From NCBI RefSeq assembly GCF_002159495.1, contig NZ_NFIT01000006.1, positions 62,001 to 126,000 on the forward strand: a DNA stretch of 64,000 nt, read 5' to 3'. This stretch comes from Olsenella sp. An293. Lineage in GTDB: Bacteria; Actinomycetota; Coriobacteriia; Coriobacteriales; Atopobiaceae. The first letter of the stretch is position 1. Every line of letters begins with the position of its first letter. Positions 9,293-19,307 of the stretch are shown here, one piece after another. The notes under the pieces are model-generated. The model was given only the letters and a program-made list of their open reading frames with translations. It was not told the DNA's origin and did no database searches. Both the position numbers and the translations under genes were made by a program.

Positions 9293-9652
9293 CTAGGGCT
9301 CGAGGTCGAGCTCGACGCGGGGCGCGTCCCCCCAGAGCGCCTCGAGGCGGTAGAAGTCCCTGGTCTCGGGCTTGAAGACGTGCACGACGACGCTGCCGTA
9401 GTCAATGAGGACCCACGAGAGCCCCTCGCGCCCCTCGCAGGACAGCGGGGAGACGCCGCAGTTGGCGCCGACCTTCTCGCGAATCTCGTCGACGATCGCG
9501 TCGACCTGGCGCGGGTTGGCGCCCGTGCAGATGAGGAAGTAGTCGCAGACGTCGGTCTTGGACGAGAGGTCGAGAAGAACGAGGTCGGTGGCCTTCTTGT
9601 CGTCGGCCGCGTAGGCGGCGACCTTTGCGAGCTCGAGCGGGGTTACGGTCAT
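9293..9652 (-). CDS. rsfS: Ribosomal silencing factor RsfS
   Basis: RsfS binds ribosomal protein L14 and blocks subunit joining when nutrients are short. The 119-residue protein has the DUF143 signatures ATDLVLLDLSSKTDVCDYFLICTG, the DAIVDEIREKVG helix, and the WVLIDYGSVVVHVF strand with the conserved DYG. The stop lies one base before the dinB ATG, and its start overlaps the yqeK stop by four bases. The nadD-yqeK-rsfS order is a conserved bacterial arrangement. Confidence 0.95.
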   Translation of the reverse strand: MTVTPLELAKVAAYAADDKKATDLVLLDLSSKTDVCDYFLICTGANPRQVDAIVDEIREKVGANCGVSPLSCEGREGLSWVLIDYGSVVVHVFKPETRDFYRLEALWGDAPRVELDLEP

Positions 9653-10305
9653 GCTTTCTCCTTAGCTGCGCGCCTGGCGCGCCGTGCCGCGAGGGCGTTG
9701 TAGACGTCGATGGTGCCGGGATAGAGGTAGCGGCCCCCCTCCAGCACATAGGTTATACCCCCGACGAACGACTCCCAGAACAGGTCGTCGAGGGAGGCCT
9801 TGCCCACGAGCGAGCGGCTGCGCTCGATGCCGGGGGTGCGGGGGCGCAAAGGCTCGATTCCGTCGGCGACGAAGAGGACCTCGTCGAGGGCGCTCATGTC
9901 GGCGCAGGCGGAGGTGTGGACGGCGATGGCGTGCCACACGGCGGGCGGGAGCTCCGGGTAGCGCGCCGGGAGCTCCCGGGCCGCGATCATGCCGTGCAGG
10001 AGCGAGTGCACGAGCTCGAGCTCGACGCCGAGGTCGATGCCGAGCTCGCGGGCGCGGGCGAGCTGCTCGGAGGTCGAGCGGGCCTTCTCCCAGTCGTGGA
10101 GGATGCCGGCGGCGCGCGCGAGGAAGGGGTCCGCCCCGTAGGTCAGCGCGAGCCGCTCGGCCGTCCGCGCGACCGAGAGCGAGTGCGCCAGGCGCTTGGG
10201 CTTGGCGCTGAGCTGGACCGCGAGGTCCGCCTCGAGCTTGCCGAGAAGGACCTCCTGCTCGGGCGTGTAGGAGGCCTTTGCCTCGCGCTCCCTCTTCCTG
10301 CCCAT
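9649..10305 (-). CDS. yqeK: HD-domain Ap4A hydrolase, YqeK type
   Basis: YqeK enzymes cleave diadenosine tetraphosphate symmetrically to ADP. The 218-residue protein shows the HD metal-binding pattern RLAHSLSVARTAERLA, AGILHDWEKA (HD pair), SLLHGMIAARE, and HTSACADMSALDEVLFVADGIEP. A basic N-terminal stretch of about 30 residues precedes the domain. It sits between nadD and rsfS, the standard location, abutting nadD without a gap. The function is from the family; the motifs themselves are visible. Confidence 0.9.
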   Translation of the reverse strand: MGRKREREAKASYTPEQEVLLGKLEADLAVQLSAKPKRLAHSLSVARTAERLALTYGADPFLARAAGILHDWEKARSTSEQLARARELGIDLGVELELVHSLLHGMIAARELPARYPELPPAVWHAIAVHTSACADMSALDEVLFVADGIEPLRPRTPGIERSRSLVGKASLDDLFWESFVGGITYVLEGGRYLYPGTIDVYNALAARRARRAAKEKA

Positions 10306-11007
10306 CTAGTCGACCGCCTCCCCCGTCTGCCCGTAACGGCTTCTGCGCGCCCCGTAGAGCCCGTGCTTGTGGAGGTAGCCCGTCACCTGGTCGGGCGTGA
10401 GGTAGCGCAGGCTCTGGCCCGCCTCCACGCGCTCGCGCAGGTAGCTCGAGGAGATTGCGAGCGCGGGGACGGAGAGGTAGGTGACGTCGAAGTCTATGCC
10501 CGACGAGTCGATGATGTCCCAGGCGCGGTCGAGGTCGTAGCCGGGTCGCGTCGCCGCGACGAGGTGCGCGAGGCGGGCGATGTCGGCGGCGTCTCGCCAG
10601 GTCACGATCTCGGTGATGGCGTCGGCGCCGGTGATGAAGTAGAACTCGACGTTGTCAGGGTAGAGCGAGTGCAGCAGGCGCAGGGTGTCGGCGGTGTAGG
10701 TGACGCCCTCGCGGTCGATCTCGAATCGGGAGGTCACGAAGTGGGGGTTGTCCGCCGTCGCGAGCAGCGTCATCGCGAAGCGCTCCTCCCCCGAGGTGAC
10801 GCGCTTGTCCTGCTTGAAGGCCGGTCGCCCGGCGGGCATGAAGACGACGAGGTCAAGGCCCAGGTCGTCGAAGGCCTGCTCCGCCGCCACGAGGTGCCCG
10901 TTGTGGATGGGATCGAAGGTGCCGCCCATGATGCCCAGGCGATAGGTGCGCGACGGGTCCGCTCCGAGCGGCGGGAGGTCGTGTTCCCTCAGGGCGTCGA
11001 GGTCCAT
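10306..11007 (-). CDS. nadD: Nicotinate-nucleotide adenylyltransferase
   Basis: NadD makes deamido-NAD from nicotinate mononucleotide and ATP. The nucleotidyltransferase signature GIMGGTFDPIHNGHLVAAE lies near residues 25-43, with a 22-residue N-terminal extension before it. The second ATP motif appears as ISSSYLRERV close to the C-terminus. Length is 233 residues, slightly above the usual 200-215 because of both ends. It lies two bases behind proA and abuts yqeK, within the obg-proBA-nadD-rsfS cluster. Confidence 0.95.
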   Translation of the reverse strand: MDLDALREHDLPPLGADPSRTYRLGIMGGTFDPIHNGHLVAAEQAFDDLGLDLVVFMPAGRPAFKQDKRVTSGEERFAMTLLATADNPHFVTSRFEIDREGVTYTADTLRLLHSLYPDNVEFYFITGADAITEIVTWRDAADIARLAHLVAATRPGYDLDRAWDIIDSSGIDFDVTYLSVPALAISSSYLRERVEAGQSLRYLTPDQVTGYLHKHGLYGARRSRYGQTGEAVD

Positions 11008-11009
11008 GC

Positions 11010-12272
11010 CTACCTCACCTGCCCGCTCCCGCGCACCACGTACTTGACCGAGGTGAGCTCGCCGGCCCCCATGGGCCCGCGGGCGTGGAGCTTCTGCGTG
11101 GAGATGCCGATCTCGGCGCCCAGCCCGAAGACCCCCCCGTCGGTGAAGCGCGTCGAGGCGTTGGCGTAGACCACCGCGGCGTCGACGCCGGCGAGAAACG
11201 TCTCGCAGGCGTCATAGGAGTCGGCGACGATGGCCTCGGAGTGACCGGTGCCGTAGCGGTTGACGTGCGCGATGGCCTCGTCGAGCCCCGAGACCACGCG
11301 GACGCTCATCTCGAGGGCGAGATACTCCGTGCCCCAGTCACGCTCGGTGGCCGCGACGGCGCTGCCGTCGGGAAGCCCTCCCGCGAGCGCGAGGGACTCC
11401 TCGTCGCAGTGGAGAAGGACGCCGGCCCCGGCGAGCTCGGCGAGCATGACGGGGAGAAACGCGGGCGCCACCGCGCGGTCCACGAGCAGCGACTCCGCCG
11501 CGTTGCAGACGCCGACGCGCTGGGTCTTGGCGTTCATGACGATGGCGCGCGCCCGGTCGAGGTCGGCGGACTCGTGGACGTAGACGTGGCAGTTGCCGGT
11601 GCCCGTCTCGATGACCGGGACCTTGGCTCCCTCGACGCAGGCGCGGATCAGGGCCGCCCCGCCGCGGGGGATGAGCACGTCGACCAGCCCGGTCGCCTCG
11701 AGGAGCTCGGCGGTCTGGGCGTGGACGGCGTCGTCGTCCACGTACTGGAGCGCGTCCTCGGGAAGCCCCGCCTCCCTGAGCGCCTCGCGGCACGCTCCGA
11801 CGATGGCCAGGCACGACTCGCGCGCGGCGGAGCCGCCCTTGAGCACGCAGGCGTTGCCGGAGCGCACGCACAGGCCGAAGGCGTCGGCGGTGACGTTGGG
11901 GCGCGCCTCGTAGACCATGGCGACGACGCCGAGCGGCACGGTGACCTTATCGATGCGAAGCCCGTTTCCGAGCGTCGAGCCGCCCACGACGCGACCAAGC
12001 GGGTCGTCCTGGCGGGCGATGTCCTCGAGCGACCCCGCGATGGCGCAGAGGCGCGCGTCGTCGAGCAGGAGGCGGTCCTGAAGCGGCGCGCTCATGCCCG
12101 CCTCGCGCGCTCGGGCGAGGTCCCGCGCGTTGGCCTCGAGGATCTGGTCCGCCCGGGACCGGACGGACTCGGCGGCGAGCAGAAGCGCCCGCTCCCGCTG
12201 CCCGCGCGAGGCGGCGGCGAGCGCGGGCGCGGCGGCCTTGGCGAGCGATGCCTTCGTTCGTGCCTCACCCAT
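11010..12272 (-). CDS. proA: Gamma-glutamyl phosphate reductase
   Basis: ProA reduces gamma-glutamyl phosphate to the semialdehyde in proline synthesis using NADPH. The 420-residue protein belongs to the aldehyde dehydrogenase superfamily; the catalytic cysteine is in NAKTQRVGVCNAAESLLV, and the C-terminal STRFTDGGVFGLGAEIGIS segment is typical. I use the ATG at 12272, preceded by AAAGGGGA, instead of an in-frame TTG six codons upstream. It follows proB by 21 bases, so the two pathway enzymes are co-expressed. Confidence 0.96.
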   Translation of the reverse strand: MGEARTKASLAKAAAPALAAASRGQRERALLLAAESVRSRADQILEANARDLARAREAGMSAPLQDRLLLDDARLCAIAGSLEDIARQDDPLGRVVGGSTLGNGLRIDKVTVPLGVVAMVYEARPNVTADAFGLCVRSGNACVLKGGSAARESCLAIVGACREALREAGLPEDALQYVDDDAVHAQTAELLEATGLVDVLIPRGGAALIRACVEGAKVPVIETGTGNCHVYVHESADLDRARAIVMNAKTQRVGVCNAAESLLVDRAVAPAFLPVMLAELAGAGVLLHCDEESLALAGGLPDGSAVAATERDWGTEYLALEMSVRVVSGLDEAIAHVNRYGTGHSEAIVADSYDACETFLAGVDAAVVYANASTRFTDGGVFGLGAEIGISTQKLHARGPMGAGELTSVKYVVRGSGQVR

Positions 12273-12293
12273 GGTGTCCCCTTTCCTCAAAGA

Positions 12294-13406
12294 CTAGAAG
12301 ACGAGAAGGTCGTCGCGGTGCACGGCGGGCTGGGCGCGGTCCTGCCCGAGGAAGCGCGCCACGACGTCGAGGTGCACCCCCCGGACGCGGGCCATGTCGT
12401 CGGAGGAGTAGCGCGCGATGCCGCGCCCGATGACGTCGCCCGTCGACGCCCTGACGTTCACGACGTCGCCGGCGGCGTAGGTGCCCGTGGTCGAGATGAC
12501 GCCCACGGGAAGGATGGAGGCCCCTCGCTCGAGGACGGCGCGCGTGGCGCCCTCGTCGAGCGCGATGGTCCCGCGCGGGACCTCGGCGAGGCCGATCCAG
12601 AGCTTGCGCCCTCCCTCGTGCGCCGCGCCCGCCGGGGCCTCGAAGCGCGTGCCCACCGCCTCGCCGTGCGCGACGTCGAGAAGGACGCGCTCCCGCCGCC
12701 CCCTGCAGATGGCCGTGGGGATGCCGGCGGCGAGCATCGCCCGGGCGGCGCGCAGCTTGGAGGACATGCCCCCGGTCCCGAAGGAGGTGCCGGCACCTCC
12801 CGCCATGGCGGACAGGCGCGCGTCGACCTCGCTCACGCGCTCGATGAGGCGCGCGTCCGGGTCCTCCTGGGGGTTGGCGGTGAAGAGCCCGTCCACGTCC
12901 GAGCAGATCACGTAGAGGTCGGCTCCGGCGAGGGCGGCCACGAGGGCGCCGAGCATGTCGTTGTCGCCGAAGGCGAACTCGGCGGTCGATACGGTGTCGT
13001 TCTCGTTGACCACGGGCACGGCGCCGAGCTCGAGCAGGCGTGCGAGCGTGGTGCGGGCGTTCAGGAAGCCGTCCCGGTCCATGACGTCGCGGCGGGTGAG
13101 CAGGACCTGGGCGCAGGGGATGCCGCGCTCCGCGAGGACGTCGGCGTAGGCCTGCGTGAGGCGGGCCTGCCCGGCCGCGGCGCAGGCCTGCAGCGTCGCG
13201 ATGTCGGAGGGGCGCTCGGTGAAGCCGAGTATGTCGCGGCCGGCGGCCGCGGCGCCGGAGGAGACCACGATGACCCGCGTCCCCTCGGAGACGAGCTGGG
13301 CCACCTGGTCGCAGAGGCTCCGGATGAAGCGGCGGTCGAGGGCCCCCTCGCCGTCGACGAGGGTCGAGGAGCCGATCTTGGCAACGAGGAGCCTCGGCGG
13401 GGTCAT
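12294..13406 (-). CDS. proB: Glutamate 5-kinase with PUA domain
   Basis: ProB phosphorylates glutamate, the first and feedback-inhibited step of proline synthesis. The amino-acid-kinase domain runs from LLVAKIGSSTLVD to about residue 260, with the VVSSGAAAAGRDILG loop, VNENDTVSTAEFAFGDND, and the GGMSSKLRAARAMLAAG motif. A C-terminal PUA domain occupies about 275-365. The start at 13406 (MTPPRLL) gives 370 residues; the longer open frame upstream overlaps obg and is spurious. It begins one base after the obg stop and precedes proA. Confidence 0.95.
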   Translation of the reverse strand: MTPPRLLVAKIGSSTLVDGEGALDRRFIRSLCDQVAQLVSEGTRVIVVSSGAAAAGRDILGFTERPSDIATLQACAAAGQARLTQAYADVLAERGIPCAQVLLTRRDVMDRDGFLNARTTLARLLELGAVPVVNENDTVSTAEFAFGDNDMLGALVAALAGADLYVICSDVDGLFTANPQEDPDARLIERVSEVDARLSAMAGGAGTSFGTGGMSSKLRAARAMLAAGIPTAICRGRRERVLLDVAHGEAVGTRFEAPAGAAHEGGRKLWIGLAEVPRGTIALDEGATRAVLERGASILPVGVISTTGTYAAGDVVNVRASTGDVIGRGIARYSSDDMARVRGVHLDVVARFLGQDRAQPAVHRDDLLVF

Positions 13407-13407
13407 G

Positions 13408-14889
<1,482 letters not shown>

Positions 14890-14898
14890 TCAAGACAC

Positions 14899-14925
14899 AA
14901 AAAGAGCCCCGGTCGAAACCGGGGC
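14899..14925 (-). terminator. Rho-independent terminator after rpmA
   Basis: On the minus strand an eight-base-pair stem GCCCCGGT/ACCGGGGC with a TCGA-type loop (14925-14906) is followed by CTCTTTTTG. The strong stem and T run fit an intrinsic terminator ending the rplU-rpmA transcript. Confidence 0.85.
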
Positions 14926-14960
14926 CCGAATCGTGCGAGTTGTGGGACGAGACCGAGCGG

Positions 14961-15209
14961 TTACGCCTCGCGGACGTGAACGCGGTGCTTGACGCCCTTG
15001 GTGAACTCGACGGTGCCGGCGGTGAGGGCGAAGAGGGTGTCGTCCTTGCCGATGCCGACGTTGTCGCCGGGGTGGATGTGCGTGCCGCGCTGGCGGACGA
15101 GAATCTCGCCGGCCTTGACGGTCTGGCCGCCGTAACGCTTGGTGCCGAGACGCTGGGCGTTGGAGTCACGACCGTTTCGGGACGAGCCGAGGCCCTTCTT
15201 GTGTGCCAT
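14961..15209 (-). CDS. rpmA: 50S ribosomal protein L27
   Basis: L27 lies near the peptidyl-transferase centre. The 82-residue sequence begins [20 protein letters not shown], without the cleavable N-terminal extension seen in many Firmicutes, and contains [18 protein letters not shown] and [18 protein letters not shown], the hallmark segments. It follows rplU by 36 bases and is followed by a strong terminator. Confidence 0.98.
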   Translation of the reverse strand: MAHKKGLGSSRNGRDSNAQRLGTKRYGGQTVKAGEILVRQRGTHIHPGDNVGIGKDDTLFALTAGTVEFTKGVKHRVHVREA

Positions 15210-15245
15210 GGTGGTACCTGCCTTCTGTATGCCGAGAGAGGGGAA

Positions 15246-15554
15246 CTACGCGGGAAGCTCGACGACCTTGATCTTCGTCAGGCTCTGACGGTGGCCGTTG
15301 GCGCGGTGATAGCGCTTGCGCTTCTTGAGCTTGAAGACGAGGACCTTCTCGCCCCTGAACTGCTCGAGAACCTCGGCGGTGACGGTCTTGTCCTGAAGCG
15401 GGGCAGAGCCAACGATGGTCTTGTCGCCGTCGTTGAGGAGAAGGACGGGGAGCTGGACCTTGTCGCCAGGCTGCGCGTCGAGCTTCTCGACGTCGATGAC
15501 GTCGCCCTTGGCAACCTTATACTGCTTGCCACCAGTTGCTACGATTGCGTACAT
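15246..15554 (-). CDS. rplU: 50S ribosomal protein L21
   Basis: L21 is a 23S rRNA-binding protein of the large subunit. The 102-residue protein opens MYAIVATGGKQYKVAKGDV and closes with the KKRKRYHRANGHRQSLTKIKV basic tract, both diagnostic. It is the first gene of the rplU-rpmA transcript and has a near-consensus promoter about 43-71 bases upstream. Confidence 0.98.
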   Translation of the reverse strand: MYAIVATGGKQYKVAKGDVIDVEKLDAQPGDKVQLPVLLLNDGDKTIVGSAPLQDKTVTAEVLEQFRGEKVLVFKLKKRKRYHRANGHRQSLTKIKVVELPA

Positions 15555-15596
15555 GTGCGAAACCCTTCATTGCTGGCGTGAATGCAACAGTTGCTT

Positions 15597-15625
15597 ATAT
15601 TACTAGCAGCGCCTTGGCTCGTCAA
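15597..15625 (-). promoter_or_regulatory. Near-consensus sigma-70-type promoter of rplU-rpmA
   Basis: On the minus strand TTGACG (15625-15620) and TAATAT (15602-15597) are separated by exactly 17 bases. Transcription should begin near 15590, about 35 bases before the ATG. The 78 bases between this promoter and the upstream gene hold only a short GCGGATTCCGC palindrome with no obvious role. Confidence 0.8.
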
Positions 15626-15703
15626 CAGGATAGTTGCCGTGACCTGCGGATTCCGCAAGGGAAAAGACGGATCGCAGGCCGCGCCGAGGTGATGCGACCT
15701 TGC

Positions 15704-16477
15704 TCAGGATAATGGTGTCCCGTCCTTCTCGCAAAAGGGTCCAAAAGGTTCCACAAGACGCCCATTTTCCTCGTGCGCCTGGCGCACGCGACGCACGCGC
15801 AGCGCCGACGCGCGGGGCAGGCCCAGGGCGTCGGTCGCGGCGTCGAGAAGGACCTGGGGGCGCAGCGCGCAGCCGGCGAGGCGCGTCTCGAGGCAGACCT
15901 CGACGCCGCCCTCGACGTCGCGGGCCTCGAACCCCACGAGCGTGGAGGCCACGTCGACGCGCTTGGCCTTCTCCCCTCTCATATACGTGAGCTCCCCTCG
16001 CTCGCGCACCGCCTCGACGCCCCGCGCGATCTGCGCCGCGTCAAGGCCCGCGCCCGGGACGAGAAGCTCCCAGCTCGAGCGGTCGAGCCACGCCTCGAGC
16101 GCGGGGAGCCGGCCGGGGACGTAGGCGGCGCGGACGGGCCTGAGGGCGGAAGGCGTGGCGCCGCGCAGGGCGCAGAGCGCCTCGTTGGGGTCCACGTGCT
16201 CGGTGAGACGCAGGTCAAAGTACTCGCACGCGGAGCTCGCGCCCACGGGAAGGGCGCTCGTGAACTGAATGCGCACGCGGCGGGCGAAGCCGTTTCCCAC
16301 CGAGAAGGGCAGGCCCGCGCGCCGGATGCAGCGCTCGACGGTGGCGATGAGGTCCAGATGGCCGAGAAACGCGAGCCGGCTGTCCTTGACGTACTCCACG
16401 CGCAGGCGCGGGAGCTCCGCCTTGACGGGTAGGTCCTGGGGCCTGGCGTCGGTGGGCTGAGGCCGCGATCCGCTCAT
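15704..16477 (-). CDS. Radical-SAM-linked protein (TIGR03936/DUF2344)
   Basis: This family of unknown biochemical role is always linked or fused to the TIGR03960 radical-SAM protein. The start at 16477 (ATGA overlap with the upstream stop) gives 257 residues. The family signature near the N-terminus is clear: RLRVEYVKDSRLAFLGHLDLIATVERCIRRAGLP, then FSVGNGFARRVRIQFTSALPVG and ASACEYFDLRL-like text. Such pairs usually precede rng (RNase E/G) and rplU. Here rplU follows after 149 bases, but RNase G is missing. A role in RNA or ribosome modification is speculation. Confidence 0.88.
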   Translation of the reverse strand: MSGSRPQPTDARPQDLPVKAELPRLRVEYVKDSRLAFLGHLDLIATVERCIRRAGLPFSVGNGFARRVRIQFTSALPVGASSACEYFDLRLTEHVDPNEALCALRGATPSALRPVRAAYVPGRLPALEAWLDRSSWELLVPGAGLDAAQIARGVEAVRERGELTYMRGEKAKRVDVASTLVGFEARDVEGGVEVCLETRLAGCALRPQVLLDAATDALGLPRASALRVRRVRQAHEENGRLVEPFGPFCEKDGTPLS

Positions 16478-18351
16478 GAGCGCACCCCCTGGATGACGTT
16501 GTGGACGCGAAGCGCCGGGCAGACGCCGCAGTCGGCGCAGGTGTCGCGCGTGCAGTCGGGGGTCGTGACGCCCTCGGCCGCGCGGAGCCACTCGCGCTGC
16601 AGATATCCCTTGGAGACGCCCGGGGAGGTGTGGTCCCAGGGCAGGGCCGCGGCGAGCGGGAAGTGCTCGCAGGCGACGTCGGCGAGGTCGAGTCCGCACT
16701 CGGCGGCGGCGCGCTCCCAGAGGTCGAACCTGAACTCGCTCGTCCAGGCGTCGAAGGAGCACCCGAGCTCCCAGGCGCGCCGCACGAGCGAAAAGCCCGC
16801 GCGCCCCATCTTGGAGAGCGCCCCCTCGACGAGCGAGACGCTGGCATCGTGGTAGGAGACGCGGATGGCGCGGTCGCGGATCTCGGAGAGCAGGAGCTGC
16901 TGGCGGCGGCGCACCTCGTCGGGGTCGAGCTGGCCGCACCACTGGAAGGGGGTGAAGGCCTTGGGCACGAGCACGGCGACGGATATCGAGACCGAGACGC
17001 CGCTCTTTGGCCCGCGGCCCACGACCTCTCGGCCGATCTCGAGCACGTGCTTGGCCATGCGCGCGATGCCGACGACGTCCTCGTCGGTCTCGGTGGGAAG
17101 GCCCATCATGAAGTAGAGCTTCATCCGGCGCCACCCCGCCTCGAAGGCGTTGCGCGCGGCGGCCTCGAGGTCCTGCTCGGTCACGTTCTTGTTGATGACG
17201 TCGCGAAGCCGCTGGCTGCCGGCCTCGGGGGCAAAGGTGAGGCCGCCGCGCTTGCCGCCCGCCACGGCGGCCGCCATCTCGACGCCAAAGGAGTCGAGCC
17301 GCTGCGAGGGTATGGAGACGCGGATGCCCTTGCCCTCGAGCTCGGAGTTCATGCGATTCAAGATCTGGGCGCACTGTGAGTGGTCGGTCGTGGAGAGCGA
17401 GGTGAGCGAGATCTCGTTGTGACCGCTGGCTAGAAGCCCCTCCACGCTGCAGCGAACGACCTGGTCGGCGGGGCGCTCGCGCACGGGGCGGTAGGTCATG
17501 CCCGCCTGGCAGAAGCGGCACCCCCGCGCGCAGCCGCGCAGGACCTCGACGGAGAGGCGGTCCTGGACGATGCCCATGTACGGGACGATGCGCTGCGCCA
17601 CGGCCGGGGTGGCCGCGAAGTCATTCACGCAGCGCTTGAGGACGACCTCGGGGACGTCCTCCCCCGCGCGCGGGACGGCGCGACCCCAGCGCGTGGTCGA
17701 CTCGTCGACCACGACGTCGTAGAGGGAGGGGACGTAGGTGCCCGGGACGCGCGCGAGCCGTCGCAGGGTCTCGAGGCGCGTGAGCCCGCGGGCGCGGGCG
17801 TCGCGTATGCAGGCGCAGGCCTCGACGATCGACTCCTCACCGTCGCCGAGAAGGACGGCGTCGAAGACCGGGGCGAGCGGCTCGCAGTTCCAGGCCGAGG
17901 GGCCGCCTGCGAGGATGATGGGGTCGTCCTCGTCGCGCTCGGCCGAGGTGAGGGCGATGCCGGCGAGGTCGAGGGTCTCGAGGACGTTGGTGGCGATCAG
18001 CTCGTGGGCGAGCGTGAACCCGATGGCGTCAAAGGAGGCGAGCGGCGAGGCCGACTCGAGGGAGAGCAGCGGCACTTCGTTCTCGCGCATGAGGGCGGCC
18101 ATGTCCTTCCACGGCAGGTAGCAGCGCTCGCAGCTCATGCCCTCCTGGGCGTTCACCTGGTTGTAGAGGATGGCGACGCCGAGGTTGGGCTGGCCGACCT
18201 CGTAGACGTCGGCATAGACCATGCAGAGGTGGAAGGGACCGTCCTGCTCCTGGACGGAGCCCCACTCGTGATCGAGGTAGCGGGCGGGGTGCTCCACGTG
18301 GGCGAGCAGCGGCTCGAGCAGGTGGAAGAGGCTCTCGCGTCTCGCCCTCAT
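16474..18351 (-). CDS. B12-binding-domain radical SAM protein (TIGR03960 family)
   Basis: This 625-residue protein has an N-terminal cobalamin-binding-like region (about 30-180) and a radical SAM barrel. The [4Fe-4S] cluster motif CxxxCxxC is seen in LRGCARGCRFCQAGMTYRPVR. The C-terminal segment contains a second cysteine cluster, CTRDTCADCGVCPALRVHN. Substrate is unknown for the family. It overlaps its partner gene downstream by four bases and the DUF697-like gene upstream by four. The order with rplU-rpmA-obg downstream matches other Gram-positives. Confidence 0.88.
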   Translation of the reverse strand: MRARRESLFHLLEPLLAHVEHPARYLDHEWGSVQEQDGPFHLCMVYADVYEVGQPNLGVAILYNQVNAQEGMSCERCYLPWKDMAALMRENEVPLLSLESASPLASFDAIGFTLAHELIATNVLETLDLAGIALTSAERDEDDPIILAGGPSAWNCEPLAPVFDAVLLGDGEESIVEACACIRDARARGLTRLETLRRLARVPGTYVPSLYDVVVDESTTRWGRAVPRAGEDVPEVVLKRCVNDFAATPAVAQRIVPYMGIVQDRLSVEVLRGCARGCRFCQAGMTYRPVRERPADQVVRCSVEGLLASGHNEISLTSLSTTDHSQCAQILNRMNSELEGKGIRVSIPSQRLDSFGVEMAAAVAGGKRGGLTFAPEAGSQRLRDVINKNVTEQDLEAAARNAFEAGWRRMKLYFMMGLPTETDEDVVGIARMAKHVLEIGREVVGRGPKSGVSVSISVAVLVPKAFTPFQWCGQLDPDEVRRRQQLLLSEIRDRAIRVSYHDASVSLVEGALSKMGRAGFSLVRRAWELGCSFDAWTSEFRFDLWERAAAECGLDLADVACEHFPLAAALPWDHTSPGVSKGYLQREWLRAAEGVTTPDCTRDTCADCGVCPALRVHNVIQGVRS

Positions 18352-19277
18352 GCGCGCCCCCCGCCGATGGTGACGTAGTCGTCGGCGGGTGCCGGGGCGC
18401 CGAGGCCGGCTGCCGGGCGGCGCTCGGGCGCCGGCGAGGCCGCGCGGTCGGGCGCGGGACGGTCCTCGAGCTCAAAGCGCAGGCGCAGCGCGTTTCCGAT
18501 GGCGATGGTGCCCCCGTAGCCAATGCCCGCCTTGAGCAGCGCGCCGACGCCCGGGACCGCGCCCGCCGCCGCGCGGGCGATCGCGCGCCAGCCGAGCCCG
18601 CCCGCCACGACGCCGCAGAGCTCGAGCGCGCGGGCGGGGTCGAGATCGCGCCCGTAGGCGGCGGCGAGGTCGAGGGCGAGCTTCGCCTGGTTGGCGGTCA
18701 TGATCGGAAAGTCGGAGCCGGGGATGAGGCTCACGGCGCCGACGACGGCGTTCTCGGTCGCGCAGCGGGAGATGAGCGCCTGGGCGACGGCCGCGCGGCA
18801 GAAGGGCAGGCCCGCCGCGAGGGCGAGCGACTTGTCGCTGGACGAGGCGAGCCAGGCGGCGAGCCGGTCCGGGACGTCCCCGGCGTCGGCGCAGGCCACG
18901 ACGCCGACGAGCCGCTCGGCCTGCTCCGGCAGATCGAGCCGGGGCGCGTCGAGGGCCCCCTCGACGACCAGGCAGACGGAGACTCCCGCGCGGGCGTAGG
19001 ACTCGACCAGCGCGGCGCAGCTCGCGGGACCCACGAGCACGACGGCGACGTCGGGGAGCTCCCCGGCGGGCGCCTGCTGGCGGAGCCCGAGCACCTCGAC
19101 GACGACGCCGGGGCGCTCGGGGACGAGCGCGCCCTTGACGGCGAGGGCGACCTCGCGCGGGCAGTCCGGGTCAACGTGGACGCGGACGACGACCCGCTCG
19201 TCCCTGCCGCGCAGGGCGCTTCTTCCCGAGGCGAGCACCTCGAGGATGCGCCCGGCGGATACGTTTCTCGAAGCCAT
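18348..19277 (-). CDS. DUF697-like (YcjF-type) protein
   Basis: This 309-residue protein has no identifiable catalytic motif. The C-terminal half (about 150-275) resembles the DUF697 fold: repeated alanine-rich helices, SLIPGSDFPIMTANQAKLALDLAAAYG, and a glycine-rich GVGALLKAGIGYGGTIAIGNAL segment that could insert in or lie on the membrane. The N-terminal half is predicted Rossmann-like, with alternating hydrophobic strands but no P-loop. It sits 30 bases after rodA and overlaps the radical-SAM gene, so it may connect to elongation, but this is only context. The C-terminus is proline/alanine-rich. Confidence 0.65.
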   Translation of the reverse strand: MASRNVSAGRILEVLASGRSALRGRDERVVVRVHVDPDCPREVALAVKGALVPERPGVVVEVLGLRQQAPAGELPDVAVVLVGPASCAALVESYARAGVSVCLVVEGALDAPRLDLPEQAERLVGVVACADAGDVPDRLAAWLASSSDKSLALAAGLPFCRAAVAQALISRCATENAVVGAVSLIPGSDFPIMTANQAKLALDLAAAYGRDLDPARALELCGVVAGGLGWRAIARAAAGAVPGVGALLKAGIGYGGTIAIGNALRLRFELEDRPAPDRAASPAPERRPAAGLGAPAPADDYVTIGGGRA

Positions 19278-19307
19278 GGCGGCCTCCTCCTCGCGGCGAG
19301 CGCCGCG

